From Burkholderia sp. WP9 (lineage in GTDB: Bacteria; Pseudomonadota; Gammaproteobacteria; Burkholderiales; Burkholderiaceae), in assembly GCF_900104795.1 (NCBI RefSeq), contig NZ_FNTG01000005.1:124001-188000 (forward strand): a stretch of 64,000 nt of DNA. The letters run 5' to 3'. A model generated the notes under the pieces. It was not told the DNA's origin. It ran no database searches and was given only the letters and a program-made list of their open reading frames with translations. Every line of letters starts with the position of its first letter. Position 1 is the stretch's first letter. Shown here one piece after another: positions 43,066 through 52,824 of this stretch. A program made the position numbers and the translations under genes.

Positions 43066-43074
43066 GAGTTGCAC

Positions 43075-43356
43075 ATGATTTCCGCACAAATTCTTCAAGC
43101 TGGCGAGCCGCCCCTGTCTCAACCCGCTCGGAAAACTACGCGTAAGCCTACCAACGTGTCGTTGCCAACCGACCTGCTCGATCGCGCGAAACACTTGGAT
43201 GTCAACATCTCCCGTGCAAGCGAACGCGGCCTGCGTGAGGAAGTTCACGAGGCCGAGGCGCGCGCGTGGGCGACCCAGCACGCGGACTTCATTTCCGAGT
43301 TGAACGCTCGCATCGAACACGACGCCCTGCCCCTCGAAGAACACCGGATGTTCTGA
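43075..43356 (+). CDS. ccdA: CcdA-type antitoxin (copy 2)
   Basis: 93 aa from ATG 43075. It has KPTNVSLPTDLLDRAKHLDVNISRASERGLREEV in the DNA-binding and core region, and the tail LNARIEHDALPLEEHRMF. Highly similar to copy 1 after residue ~20 but with a different N terminus. Its TGA overlaps the ccdB ATG. Confidence 0.9.
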   Translation: MISAQILQAGEPPLSQPARKTTRKPTNVSLPTDLLDRAKHLDVNISRASERGLREEVHEAEARAWATQHADFISELNARIEHDALPLEEHRMF

Positions 43357-43679
43357 TGGCCCGTTTTGATCTGTACAACAACCCTTCATCCAGGTCCAGA
43401 GCCCAATCGCCTTATCTCCTCGATGTGCAGAGCGATCATCTAGGCAGTCTGATGTCGCGAGTCGTTATTCCGCTCACACGCGTGGCCGGCAATTACACAT
43501 CGCGTAAGGTCGCACAGGATCTGGCGCCGATCATCAAAATCGGTGGTGAAAAATTCATACTGGAAACGCCATTCCTCGGAGCGATCAGAACCAGTGAGCT
43601 GGGGCCTGCGACCGGAACGCTCAAACCCGAACAGAGTCGAATTTTGGCGGCGCTCGATCGTCTGTTCGGCGCTTACTGA
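43356..43679 (+). CDS. ccdB: CcdB-type toxin (copy 2)
   Basis: 107 aa. Same length and ending (LDRLFGAY) as copy 1, with about 80% identity by eye; differences are spread (for example SSRSRAQSPYL against SARSRIKSPFL). The divergence shows the two copies are old paralogues or separate acquisitions rather than a recent duplication. Confidence 0.9.
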   Translation: MARFDLYNNPSSRSRAQSPYLLDVQSDHLGSLMSRVVIPLTRVAGNYTSRKVAQDLAPIIKIGGEKFILETPFLGAIRTSELGPATGTLKPEQSRILAALDRLFGAY

Positions 43680-44104
43680 TCAACTCCGGCCGGGAAATTA
43701 CGCCGGTCATGTCGACCGCGTATATCAACCGCCGGAATCGAATTGACGATCACGTGTCGCGTTCGGCCGTAGTCGAGCCTGAACTACCCGTTCGGACGTT
43801 TGCGACGACGCAACGACTGCTTCCGCGAAATACAACCGCCGTTCCTTCTTCCGTTTCGTGTGGCGGGTCATCGGCCGGAGCCGCCGTTCAGGCGACGATG
43901 TCTGTGAGGCAGCTGTAAGTCGGTCTCCTGCCGTTCGCACATCAATGACCGCCAATGTCAGGTGTGAATGTCAGCGAACCCGTGCTGTCGTTTAGGGTTG
44001 TTCGACGCTTGCCGGCACGCGCGGTGGCGCACTCACATTCCTGCGGACGATGGCAGGCATCGAACAACCCTAAACGACGGCCGTCTGCGACCAGGATTAA
44101 CTGA
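43680..44104. other. 425-bp gap containing a 19-bp inverted repeat
   Basis: No gene. GTCGTTTAGGGTTGTTCGA (43987-44005) is perfectly inverted at 44060-44078. The right arm and the bases after it are shared in part with sequence near 48510, next to the decayed HTH copy. Confidence 0.5.
43987..44078. repeat. 19-bp perfect inverted repeat around a 54-nt centre
   Basis: Arms GTCGTTTAGGGTTGTTCGA and its complement, just downstream of the HTH-repeat gene. It could form a long RNA hairpin (terminator-like, but without a T run) or be a protein or recombination site. Confidence 0.65.
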
Positions 44105-45199
44105 TCAGCTTCGGCGTCGTGTAAGCAGGTCTGCCACCCCGGCGCGGATTGCGATTTTCAGGATGTATCCGCGCGTGTAATCGACACCGACCTGTTGATA
44201 AATGACGGTGCGCAAGTGCGCGTTTGTCCAATAATCAGCGGCTATACCGTGCACCCGCGGCGATTCCTTAAGCGTAGCGGCGACCCACGCCAGTACTTCG
44301 TCGTTGATGGTTAGCCGCTTCTTCTCCGTGCGCCCCTTCGGCGGCCGGATTCTATGCGCAAGACCCAGTTTTCCGACGACCGTTCTGACGTAGCCATGTG
44401 AGTGGTAAATGCCGAACCTTTCCCTGATCAGCTTCTGTACGTCCCCCGTCCTCCACAGCTCCGTCTCGTAACCGTGCGCCGTTGGTTTGTCCTCCAGTCG
44501 GGCGCGTAACCAGTCAAGCTCCCGGGTCGAAAGAGCTGGCTTATGTCCGGATGGTTTCAGCTGTTCGATGGCATCGGGTTGACCGGCCTTCACCAGGGAT
44601 CTGTATTTTCGAATTGTTGGCACGCCGATGTTGAGCGTTTTCGCCACAAGTTCAACACTATCTCCGTTCATCAACATCTTCACAGCGAGCGTTCGGCGAG
44701 AAGCCCAGACGCCGATCTGCGGCTTCTGCGAAGTGTTGCGGGGCGATTTGCTTGTTGGCGAGTAGCCGAGCCGGTACGCGAGCCCATAACTTCGAACAAG
44801 ATGACCAACATGAACCACCGAAAACCGGACGCCGAGGCGCTGAAGGATCACTTCGCGTAGCTGGCTTATGGTCCAGCTCGGGCCCGGATAGCCGTGAAGA
44901 CCGGGTGAGTGTTTTATAGCGCTGACGAGCCAGCTCTGCGCAGCCTCATCCAGTCGCGGCACGCCGCCGTTGACGTGAAGGCGAGTCAGGGCCTCGGGAC
45001 CGCCTGTCTCGATCAGATTTTTGTATTTCCTCACGGTTGGAAGGCTCAACCGAGCCTTCCTTGATACTTCACTAATCCCTTCGCCGCTCAGCAGGAGTTC
45101 GCGTGCAAGAGCCCTTCGTTCCGGAAGAGAAAGATTGTCTGACTGTTCGCCCATCGTCATGCGCAAATCAAAGATTGTTATGACATCGCGGTCTTTCAA
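44105..45199 (-). CDS. Protein of repeated HTH/winged-helix units, transposase-like but without DDE domain
   Basis: 364 aa; starts at M14 (45160) or M16 (45154) are also possible. Unit 1: HTH RRALARELLLSGEGISEVSR and winged part KHSPGLHGYPGPSWTISQLR (~93-147). Unit 2: HTH RRTLAVKMLMNGDSVELVAK (~167-198) and winged part KPTAHGYETELWRTGDVQKL. Unit 3 is only a winged part: ESPRVHGIAADYWTNAHLRT (~307-355). Each resembles the DNA-binding N terminus of IS630-type transposases, yet no DDE catalytic region follows. It may be a domesticated DNA-binding protein. A decayed copy lies at 47532-48346. Confidence 0.65.
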   Translation of the reverse strand: MKDRDVITIFDLRMTMGEQSDNLSLPERRALARELLLSGEGISEVSRKARLSLPTVRKYKNLIETGGPEALTRLHVNGGVPRLDEAAQSWLVSAIKHSPGLHGYPGPSWTISQLREVILQRLGVRFSVVHVGHLVRSYGLAYRLGYSPTSKSPRNTSQKPQIGVWASRRTLAVKMLMNGDSVELVAKTLNIGVPTIRKYRSLVKAGQPDAIEQLKPSGHKPALSTRELDWLRARLEDKPTAHGYETELWRTGDVQKLIRERFGIYHSHGYVRTVVGKLGLAHRIRPPKGRTEKKRLTINDEVLAWVAATLKESPRVHGIAADYWTNAHLRTVIYQQVGVDYTRGYILKIAIRAGVADLLTRRRS

Positions 45200-45422
45200 C
45201 GCCCCGCCTTCGACTCGTTTTTACAAGCTCTATAGATCGTAAGAACGCGCGGCAACCGGTAATCCATCCGCCAACCATCCGTGGATAGTTGCGCAAGTGA
45301 TCGGAATCCGCAAACCCCGGCAACCCGGCAAAACCCGTTGCTACCTTTTCCGATTGCGCGCCAATATGCAACCGGTCCAGCCAGTCGACCCGCGCCCCAT
45401 TGCTGTTTGCCCAGATGTTCAT
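45168..45422 (-). other. Short unrecognised frame upstream of the HTH gene
   Basis: 84 codons from ATG 45422 with local codon bias. RVDWLDRLHIGAQSEKVATG and LPGFADSDHLRNYPRMVGGW look protein-like. It may be the 3' part of the truncated gene at 45468-46093 after a break, or unrelated. Its end overlaps the HTH gene start. Confidence 0.3.
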
Positions 45423-45467
45423 TAACTCAACGGCATGATCGGCTCGGCCCTAACTGCCCCTAACGGA

Positions 45468-46093
45468 TTATGGCAGCACCGAGTTGACCGCCAGCAAGTC
45501 GGCTGTGGTACGAAAGTCGCGTGAAGCCCGAGCCCACCACTTCGAGAAGGAAGGATGCAGCTTATCGATCGCAGGAAACAGTAGTGGCGCGGGAGCGCAT
45601 TCCGACCACTGCTCCAGGTAGGGCGCCAGATGGGGATTGGCCACGCTGCGGATCCGACGGGCGCTCGCTAAAACCTCGCCGATGGAAACCGAATCACCGT
45701 ACCAACAAATGTCCGTGATCTCGCGCAAGCGCGAGCCTACGAAGCGCCAGCGCCTTTCGCTCCAGGGCCATACCCGATGGAAGTCTGACAGCAACAAGCC
45801 AATCACCACGGTATCAGCCGGCAGATCGGCCGGCAACTCGCCCAGGCTCCAGGGATGGACCAGCCAGACGTCGCGTCCGGCGACGGTTATCGGCTCCGGC
45901 GCCGTCGCTCCCCACTCATCGGGAGGCGGGCTCAGCAGCACCGGTTCTTCGACAATCTGAAGTCGATCAACGACATCTCGCTCGTTCAATGCCGGAGCGT
46001 CGACCGCACGAGCCATACGGTCCAGGGATTCGTACGAGGTGTCGATCACACTGCCTGAACTGTGCCACGCGGGCGGCGCATAGCGGGCAACAT
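45468..46093 (-). pseudogene. Gene fragment cut by IS6 (possible photolyase-associated protein)
   Basis: About 208 codons remain inside the IS border, starting near VARYAPPAWHSSG. Others: VAGRDVWLVHPWSLGELPAD, VIGLLLSDFHRVWPWSERRW and RFVGSRLREITDICWYGDS. I associate this pattern with a Burkholderia protein encoded near DNA photolyase genes, but the link is from memory and weak. The N terminus is lost to the IS6 element, and the present start codon lies within that IS. Confidence 0.4.
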
Positions 46094-46916
46094 GGTTATG
46101 TCGCAGTAAGAGATGGACGGTAGAATTCCGGCGATACAAAGTCGCTGATGAGAGAATCGGTGAAGACGCTAAACCCGGCGCTGGCCACGGTATTGAAACG
46201 CTTGCACTATCCGTTGGAGGTGATTCTGACGTGCGTGCGCTGGTACGTCGCCTATCCGCTGAGTCTGCGTTATCTTGAAGAAATGATGGCCGAACGTGGG
46301 ACGTCGGTCGATCATTCGACCGTCCATCGCTAGGCGCTCAAGCTATTGCCGGTACTGGAGAAAGCGTTTCGCCGTCGCAAGCTGCCAGTTGGAAAGAGCT
46401 GGCGAATGGATGAGACATACATCCGCGTCAAGGGCGACTGGAAATATCTCTACCGGGCCGTCGACAAGGACGGCAACACCATCGACTTCCTGCTGCGCGC
46501 CCATCGGGACCAGACTGCAGCCCGGCGTTACTTTGAGAAATCGATCGCTCAGAACGGCGTCCCCGAGACGGTGACCATCGACAAAAGCGGTGCCAATCTC
46601 GCCGCGCTCGAAGCCATCAATGCTGATCGTGAGACGCCTATCAAGATCCGCCAGTCCAAATATCTCAACAACCGCGTCGAGCAGGACCATCGGGCAATCA
46701 AGCGGCGCACCCGACCCATGCTGGGGTTCAAGACTTTTCGCTGCGCCCGGATTCTTCTTGGCGGCATCGAAGTCATGCATATGATCGCCAAAGGACAGAT
46801 GAAGTGCGCTCGCGGAATCCATTCGTCCGCCGCCGATCAATTCTACGGACTGGCAACGTAAGCAGTACTTCTCATATCGATCATCTTGCGTCCGCGAGCC
46901 TTACTGCGACAAAACC
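46094..46916 (+). mobile_element. IS6-family insertion sequence (copy 2)
   Basis: 823 bp with terminal repeats GGTTATGTCGCAGTAAG (left) and GGTTTTGTCGCAGTAAG (right, inverted), 16 of 17 matching. No 8-bp target duplication is visible. The transposase has an internal stop, so the copy cannot move by itself. Confidence 0.8.
46148..46861 (+). pseudogene. IS6-family transposase with an in-frame amber stop
   Basis: One frame of 238 codons, with TAG at 46331-46333 in DHSTVHR-stop-ALKLLPVL. Relatives have Trp (TGG) there. The rest is intact, with DDE residues in WRMDETYIRVKG, TIDKSGANLAAL and NNRVEQDHRAIKRR. A single G-to-A change inactivates it unless the stop is suppressed or the second part restarts. 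Confidence 0.85.
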
Positions 46917-47057
46917 GTCATGCGTATGTTTCGAGTCGGTATTTGTCTATTGAAAAACCGACGACGGAGGAGTGCCAAAAGTAATCGGCGGTCCGTGTGC
47001 GCATTCGAATGGCCGCAAAAATCTAGTGTAGGGCAGTGATTTGCTTAAAAGGCCAGT

Positions 47058-47531
47058 TCAAAAAGGCCGCTTTGTTCGGCTGAAGATGTTCCAGCAGACG
47101 AGTGAGCAGGCTAGTTTGAGGAATGCTTCGTGAATGTCAGATCGGCGTTCGAAGCGAATGCGAAGACGACGGAAACCATGGAGCCACGAATGAGTCCGTT
47201 CGACAACCCAACGGAATTTGCCGAGGCCGCTGCCGTGTTCGGTGCGGCGCCTGGCAATGACCGGTCTAATGCCACGCTCGCGAAGTCGGCGGCGATGCGA
47301 GTCGGAGTCGTAGCCGCGGTCGGCGTAGATGACCTTGGGCTTGCGAAGCGGTCGGCCGCGCACGCCTCGAATCGGCGGGATGGCGTCGACCAGCGGCAGC
47401 AGTTGCGTGACATCGTTGCGATTCGCGCCGGTCAGGATGACGCTGACAGGAACGCCGTTCGCGTCTACGAGGACGTGGTGTTTAGATCCTGGTCGTGCGC
47501 GATCGGTGGGGTTTGGCCCAGTTTTTGGCCC
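47058..47531 (-). pseudogene. IS5-family transposase, 3' part only
   Basis: The C-terminal half of an IS427-type IS5 transposase: KTGPNPTDRARPGSKHHVLV, VIYADRGYDSDSHRRRLRER and the final DDE Glu in RWVVERTHSWLHGFRRLRIR. The upstream part is missing and the sequence joins directly to the decayed HTH-repeat copy at ~47532. Confidence 0.8.
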
Positions 47532-48346
47532 GCTATCAAACACTCCCCCGGCCTTCACGGCTATCCGGGCCCGACCTGGACCATAAGCCAGCTACGCGAG
47601 ATGATCTTTCAGCGCCTCGGCGTCCGGTTTTCGGCGGTGCATGTTGGTCATCTTGTCCGAAGTTATGGCCTCGCGTACCGGCTCGGCTACTCGCCGACAA
47701 GCAAATCGTCCCGCAACACTTCGCAGAGGTCGCAGACCGGTGTCTGGGCTTCCCGCTGGGCGCTCGCTGCGAAGATGCTGATGAACGGAGATAGTGTTGA
47801 ACTCGTAGCGAAAACGCTCAACATCGGCGTCCCAACAATTCGAAAATACAGATCCCTGGTGAGGGCCGGTCAGCTCGACGCCATCGAACAGTGAAGCCAT
47901 CCGGGTGTAAGCCAGCTCTTTCGGCCCGGGAGCCGGACTGGTTACGCGGCCGACTGGGAGACAATCCAACCGCACACGGTTACGAGACGGAAGTGTGGAG
48001 GACGGGGGACGTGTAGAAGCTGATCAGGCAAAGGTTCGGCATTTACCACTCACATGGCGACGTCAGAACGGTCGTCGGAAAACTCGGTCTGGAGCATAGG
48101 ATCCGGCCGCCGAAGGGGCGCACGGAGAAGAAGCGGCTGACTATCAACGACGAAGTAGTGGCATGGGTCGCCGCTACACTAAAGGAATCGCCGCGGGCAC
48201 ACGGCATAGCCGCCGATTATTGGACAAACGCGCACTTGCGCTCCGTAATTCATCAGCGGGTCGGCGTCGACTACACTCGCGGATACATCCTGAAGATCGC
48301 AAATCGCGCCGTGGCGGCAGACCTGCCTACACGGCGCCGAGGCTGA
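47532..48346 (+). pseudogene. Decayed second copy of the HTH-repeat gene
   Basis: Plus-strand reading begins in unit 1's winged part (KHSPGLHGYPGPTWTISQLR). It continues through unit 2's HTH to a stop after LVRAGQLDAIEQ, then breaks up by frameshifts and a stop. It recovers unit 3 (MAWVAATLKESPRAHGIAAD) to 48346. The 5' third is missing where the IS5 fragment joins. It is inverted relative to the intact gene and clearly diverged. Confidence 0.75.
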
Positions 48347-48755
48347 TCGGTTAATCCTGGTCGCGACTGTGCTCTCATTTTTGGCCATGGTGGAAGCGTG
48401 GATGCCTTGTAACATCTTGCCAGACGTCTGCTTTGCGGTTAAGGTCCGGGCTGGTGAGCGCTGGTCGTCAGGCCGCGGGAGTGGGTCGAGTTATGCCGAT
48501 CGCATCAGACGGCTATCGTTAAGCGTTGTTCGATGGCGCCGGAGGTCGGACATTGACGCGTCCGGTCCCCTGCTGGAAGTGGCCATACCCAGAACGGCAC
48601 ACGTGACCTGACCGTGCCGATCAGCTACCACGGGGCGCCAGTGCAGAAAAGCTTTCGGTTCCCAAAAATGCCAATTTCCTCCTACGATACGCACTATTAG
48701 CGATCAAAGACATTTCGGGACTGGTGCACCGGTCGATCAAGAAACGGGCAAGGAC
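48347..48755. other. 409-bp gap after the decayed HTH copy
   Basis: No gene. Near 48510, GACGGCTATCGTTAAGCGTT resembles the bases that follow the intact HTH gene. The duplicated unit therefore extended past the gene, with ~140 bp of unrelated sequence now between. Confidence 0.4.
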
Positions 48756-50433
48756 GTGGAAAGTTTCCAAATACTCGATCACATCACGGACGGCGTCCTG
48801 GCGCTCGACCGCGAGTGGAAGTTTCGGAACATCAACCGGACCGCTGCGCGACTGCTGAAGCGTCGGCCCGAGGACCTGCTGGGTCGCGAGATCTGGGCCG
48901 AATACCCGGATCTCATCGGGTCGAGCTACGAAGCAGCCTATCGGCAGGCGGTCGAGACCGGTATGCCCAGCACCGCAACCGACTTCTACGCGCCGCTGGG
49001 TAGCTGGTTTGAAGTGCGGGCGTTCCCATGCGACGACGGTATCGTCGTGCTGGTTCGCGATGTCACCGAAGCGCGCGCGATCTCCGAACGTTTGTCGCGC
49101 CAGGCCACGCATGATGAACTGACCGGCCTCATCAACCGCCGGGAACTGCTGCTGCGCCTGAACAGTCTCGTCGACGAAGGCGCGGCCGCTTCCGTCGATC
49201 TGCTCTTCATCGACCTTGACCGCTTCAAGGATATCAACGACTCGTTTGGCCACGCGGCGGGCAATGAAGTGCTGCATGCCATCGGCGAGCGTCTTTCCGA
49301 CATGTTTACCGAAGGCGCCCATGTTTCGCGCATCGGCGGTGACGAATTCGTAATTTCCCTCGTCGACGCCCCCGAGGGCGAGGCCGCGCGCGTCGCGCGC
49401 GACGTCACAATACGCATGCGCGAACCAATTCAGACGCCGTGCGTGCGGGCCTCGGTGGGCGCGAGCATCGGCGTGGCGCGCTACCCCATCTCGGCATCGA
49501 ATGCGGGCGAGCTGCTGCGTAATGCGGACATCGCGATGTATCACGCGAAGCGCGCGGGCGGTTCGCAGGTGTGGTCGTTTGGCAAGGAGGATGGGCAGCG
49601 CCTCTCGCATCGCCGGCGGCTACGCGCGGATCTGGAGAGTGCGAGCGCCGCGCGCCAGTTCGAACTGCACTACCAGCCACAACTGGACCTGCATACTGGC
49701 CGCGTCTACGGAGCCGAGGCGCTTCTGCGATGGAACCATCCGCAACTGGGGCTGCTCACGCCGGCCGACTTCCTCGACGTGCTGCTTGAATCGCCGGCCT
49801 ACGAGGCGACGGGCGACTGGCTGATTCGCCTTGCGTTCCGCCAGGCGGCGAAATGGCAGGCGGCGAGCCGCATGCCGTTCAAGGTCGCCGTCAATCTCTC
49901 GGCCACGACGATCCAGAACTGCGATCTCGCCGCACTGGTTTCGGAGGCAGCCGAGGCGGCCGGCGTATGCGCTTCCGCACTCGACATCGAGGTGACGGAG
50001 ACTGTCGTCATGAGCGACTTCGCCGCTGCGTCGCGCGCGCTTTCAGCTGTACGAAGGCTCGGCGTGACCGTCTCGCTCGACGATTTCGGCACCGGCTACT
50101 CCAGCCTCGCTTACCTCACACGGCTGCCTGTCGATCGCATCAAGATCGACAAGTCGTTCGTGCAGGAGCTCACAGTTAAGGAGACCTGTCACCGGCCACG
50201 CGCGATGGTCGAAGCGATGGTGGCGCTCGCGCGCGCTGGGCATGAGAACGATCGCGGAAGGCATCGAGACCGAAACGCAATTCGTCCTCGTCAAAGAACT
50301 CGGTTGCGATGCCGTGCAGGGATATTTCATTGGCAAGCCGGTATCGGCAGCGCGCATCGAACCTTACGCCGAGACACGGTTCGGGGCGGCTGGAGCTTCG
50401 TCGTTTCACGACGCAGGAAGCGGATCGCGCTAG
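48756..50433 (+). pseudogene. PAS-GGDEF-EAL cyclic-di-GMP protein, frameshifted in EAL
   Basis: PAS at ~5-105 (LDHITDGVLALDREWKFRNI). GGDEF at ~125-290 with an intact RIGGDEFV site. EAL at ~305-550 with GAEALLRW, DDFGTGYSSLAYL and IDKSFVQEL. At ~50230, in a GCGCGCGC run, the frame shifts. The missing end (LGMRTIAEGIETETQF, LGCDAVQGYFIGKP) continues in the +1 frame to 50433. The Glu of AEGIE, part of the EAL catalytic site, is lost in the read frame, which instead runs to 50504. Diguanylate cyclase activity may remain. No membrane segment, so cytosolic. Confidence 0.8.
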
Positions 50434-50683
50434 CGGTCAACACGCAGCCCCTCGGCGGCTGCGTTAGCGATGTCATCAGTGCGGTCGTGAATGACCGTTT
50501 GTGAACTTGGACGCGACCTCCCGAGCAATATAGGACGGTCGGCCGCTGTGGGTCGATACTACGCGTTCGCCGAACGGACAGCGGCCATCTTGAAGCCATC
50601 ACCGCGGGCGGCCTCAGGAAAATCGGAGTTTCCAGATGCTGAAATAACGTCGGAGCCTAGCGCGCCTGTGTCTGCGAGTAGGG

Positions 50684-51115
50684 TCAGGGCCGCGCTGGCA
50701 GCGAGGATGGCGATTCTCGAAGCATTGAGAGGCGAGGCTTGAATCGGTGTAGCTCCTTTTCCAACCCCTGCCATTTGTTGCGAGCCAGACTCCTGCTCGA
50801 CAAACGCCAGAAATTGTCGCCAAGAATACAACGCAGCGACGCATTCCTGCGCGCCAGCATGTCGCCCACGAGCTCGCTGACCTCATCGGGAGTCAATTGA
50901 ATCCATAGAGGGAACGCGGGAATCATTGCTGCGGCACTAACAGCAGGCACGACCTCGTCGAATAGTGACTGTTTGAACGAGACGATCGTCATATTCGGGC
51001 AGTGTTGGGTAAGCCGTTGCGCGACCTCATTGTAGTCGACCTCCCTGTTCGCAAACAGGACAGACATGATACGCCAGCAATTGCGCCGTTCTTCAGCACT
51101 GATCGGGTCAGCCAT
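50684..51115 (-). CDS. Small cytosolic protein, DUF7079-like
   Basis: 143 aa from ATG 51115. SAEERRNCWRIMSVLFANREVD begins a helical N-terminal part like that of DUF7079 proteins. SLFDEVVPAVSAAAMIPAFPLW and LTPDEVSELVGDMLARRN follow. Function unknown; it stands alone. The C-terminal ~30 residues are basic and may be altered. Confidence 0.5.
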   Translation of the reverse strand: MADPISAEERRNCWRIMSVLFANREVDYNEVAQRLTQHCPNMTIVSFKQSLFDEVVPAVSAAAMIPAFPLWIQLTPDEVSELVGDMLARRNASLRCILGDNFWRLSSRSLARNKWQGLEKELHRFKPRLSMLRESPSSLPARP

Positions 51116-51303
51116 GGCACGGACTCCTGAAACGATAGGTTCCAAAATTGCGAAATCCACTCGCGACGCGTCTGTCTGGATAGACTAGGCTGCTACGCAC
51201 CGCACCTTCTTCCAAAACCCGCGTTGCATGTCGCAGTATGGACTTTGATCAATACGCAACAGGTGCAGGCCGCTGCGCCATATCACCTTGGAGATAGATC
51301 TAT

Positions 51304-51435
51304 ATGCGTTTGGCATGGCAAGACCCGTCTCATAAGTCGAAAATAATAGCCGAGGAAATCGCTCAGGTCATCGAATTTGAGCATCCCACTCAATCTATAT
51401 GCCGATTACATAGTTCATCGTTTTCGAGCCCCTAG
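51304..51435 (+). CDS. Possible short ORF (43 aa), maybe a truncated gene
   Basis: Starts MRLAWQDPSHKSKIIAEEIA after a TTGGAGAT ribosome-site-like stretch and ends LHSSSFSSP before the IS110 remnant. The first ~28 residues look like a protein start, while the end looks like junk. It may be a gene cut by IS110. Weak evidence. Confidence 0.25.
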   Translation: MRLAWQDPSHKSKIIAEEIAQVIEFEHPTQSICRLHSSSFSSP

Positions 51436-51519
51436 ATGCTATGTGGGAGGGCAGCGACAGAAAGCCCGACTGGAGTAAAACGGGAGTTGCACACTCGTGT
51501 TCTCCAAAGGAGCACGCAA

Positions 51520-52675
51520 ATGGTTAAGCCTGACACAGCCCTCCGTGGGCAGAATACGACGGCAGGTGGGTACCTGTACATGGCTTTTGAACTGGGCGAG
51601 AAGAACTGGAAGCTCTCACTAGGTAATGGCCGGCGCGCGCCCAGCCGCTGTACGGTCGGCGAGGGCGATGCCACGGCGGTTCTCACTGCCATCGCCAACA
51701 AACGCCAGGGCGCGTTGCCATCTCGGCGCCGACGCACTCGTCTACAGCTGTTATGAAGCAGGCCGCGACGGTTTCTGGCTGCACCGCTGGCTGGCTGAAC
51801 AGGGCATCGTCAATCTCGTGGTGGATTCGGCCAGCATCAAGGTGAACCGCCGTGCCCGTCGCGCCAAGACAGACCGGCTTGACAGCGACAAGCTGCTGTC
51901 GATGCTCATGCGCTATTACGCGGGCGAGCGGCGTGTGTGGGCGGTGGCACGCATTCCCACGCCCGAGCAGGAGGACGACCGGCGCCTGCACCGCGAGCTC
52001 GAGCGCCTGCGCAAAGAGCAGACCGCGCACACCAACCGGATCCGCTCCCTGCTGGTACTGCACAACCTTCGGGTCCGCTCTGTCGGCGGCCGCATCTGGA
52101 CGCACTGGTGGACCCGACAGCGCGAGTTGCTGGCGCCCGGTCTGCGCGCCGAGATTGACCGCGAATGTGAGCGGCTCGCGCTGGTGCGCCAGCAGATCCG
52201 GCTGCTCGAAGTGCCGCAGGAGCGGCAGGTGCGCAGCGGCGGACATCCCGGCATGGCGTTGCTCGCACAGCTTACCGGCATCGGTGCAGGCAGCGCGTAG
52301 ACGCTCGTCAGGGAACCGTTCGCCTGGCGGCAGTTTCGCAACCGCCGGGAAGTGGCCGGCTGTTTGGGGCTGACGCCCACGCCGTATGCCAGCGGCACCA
52401 GCGAGGTTGAACTCGGTATCAGCAAGGCGGGCAACGGCGATGTCGCTGGCTGATGGTCGAGCTCGCCTGGAGCTGGTTGCGCCTGCAGCCCGGCAGCCAG
52501 CTCAGCCACTGGTTCAACGAGCGCTTTGCCGGTACCGGCAAGCGGATGCGGCGCATCGGTATGCGTCGCGCTCGCACGCCGTCTGGCGATCGCCCTGTGT
52601 CGTTATCTCGAGCACGGCGAGATCCCCGCCGGTGCGTTACTCAAACCGCGCGACGTCAACACCTTGACGGCCTGA
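51520..52675 (+). pseudogene. IS110-family-type transposase, decayed
   Basis: Parts of one transposase lie in three frames. The N terminus is from ATG 51520 (GGYLYMAFELGEKNWKLSLG), with a frameshift near 51710. The middle has CYEAGRDGFWLHRWLAEQGI and AKTDRLDSDKLLSMLMRYYA (Asp-rich RuvC-like core). An amber stop lies at 52298-52300 where Trp is expected (GIGAGSA-stop-TLVREPF). A further shift lies near 52440. LGLTPTPYASGT, WLRLQPGSQLSHWFNERFAG and LKPRDVNTLTA close it. Confidence 0.75.
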
Positions 52676-52824
52676 ATCACTGAATGACATCGGATGCAGC
52701 AACAGCATGTAAAGATCAACGCGCACGGAACACGCTCGGGCTACCCATTGCGGGTGGCCGTTTCCCTAGATGAGGCGCGTCGGTAACAGGGTAGCTCCAG
52801 CGCTTCGCGCATGCGGCATGAGGT

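Noticed and set aside
48621..49610. Minus-strand frame of 329 codons
   Set aside because: Antisense to the PAS and GGDEF domains; no family features.
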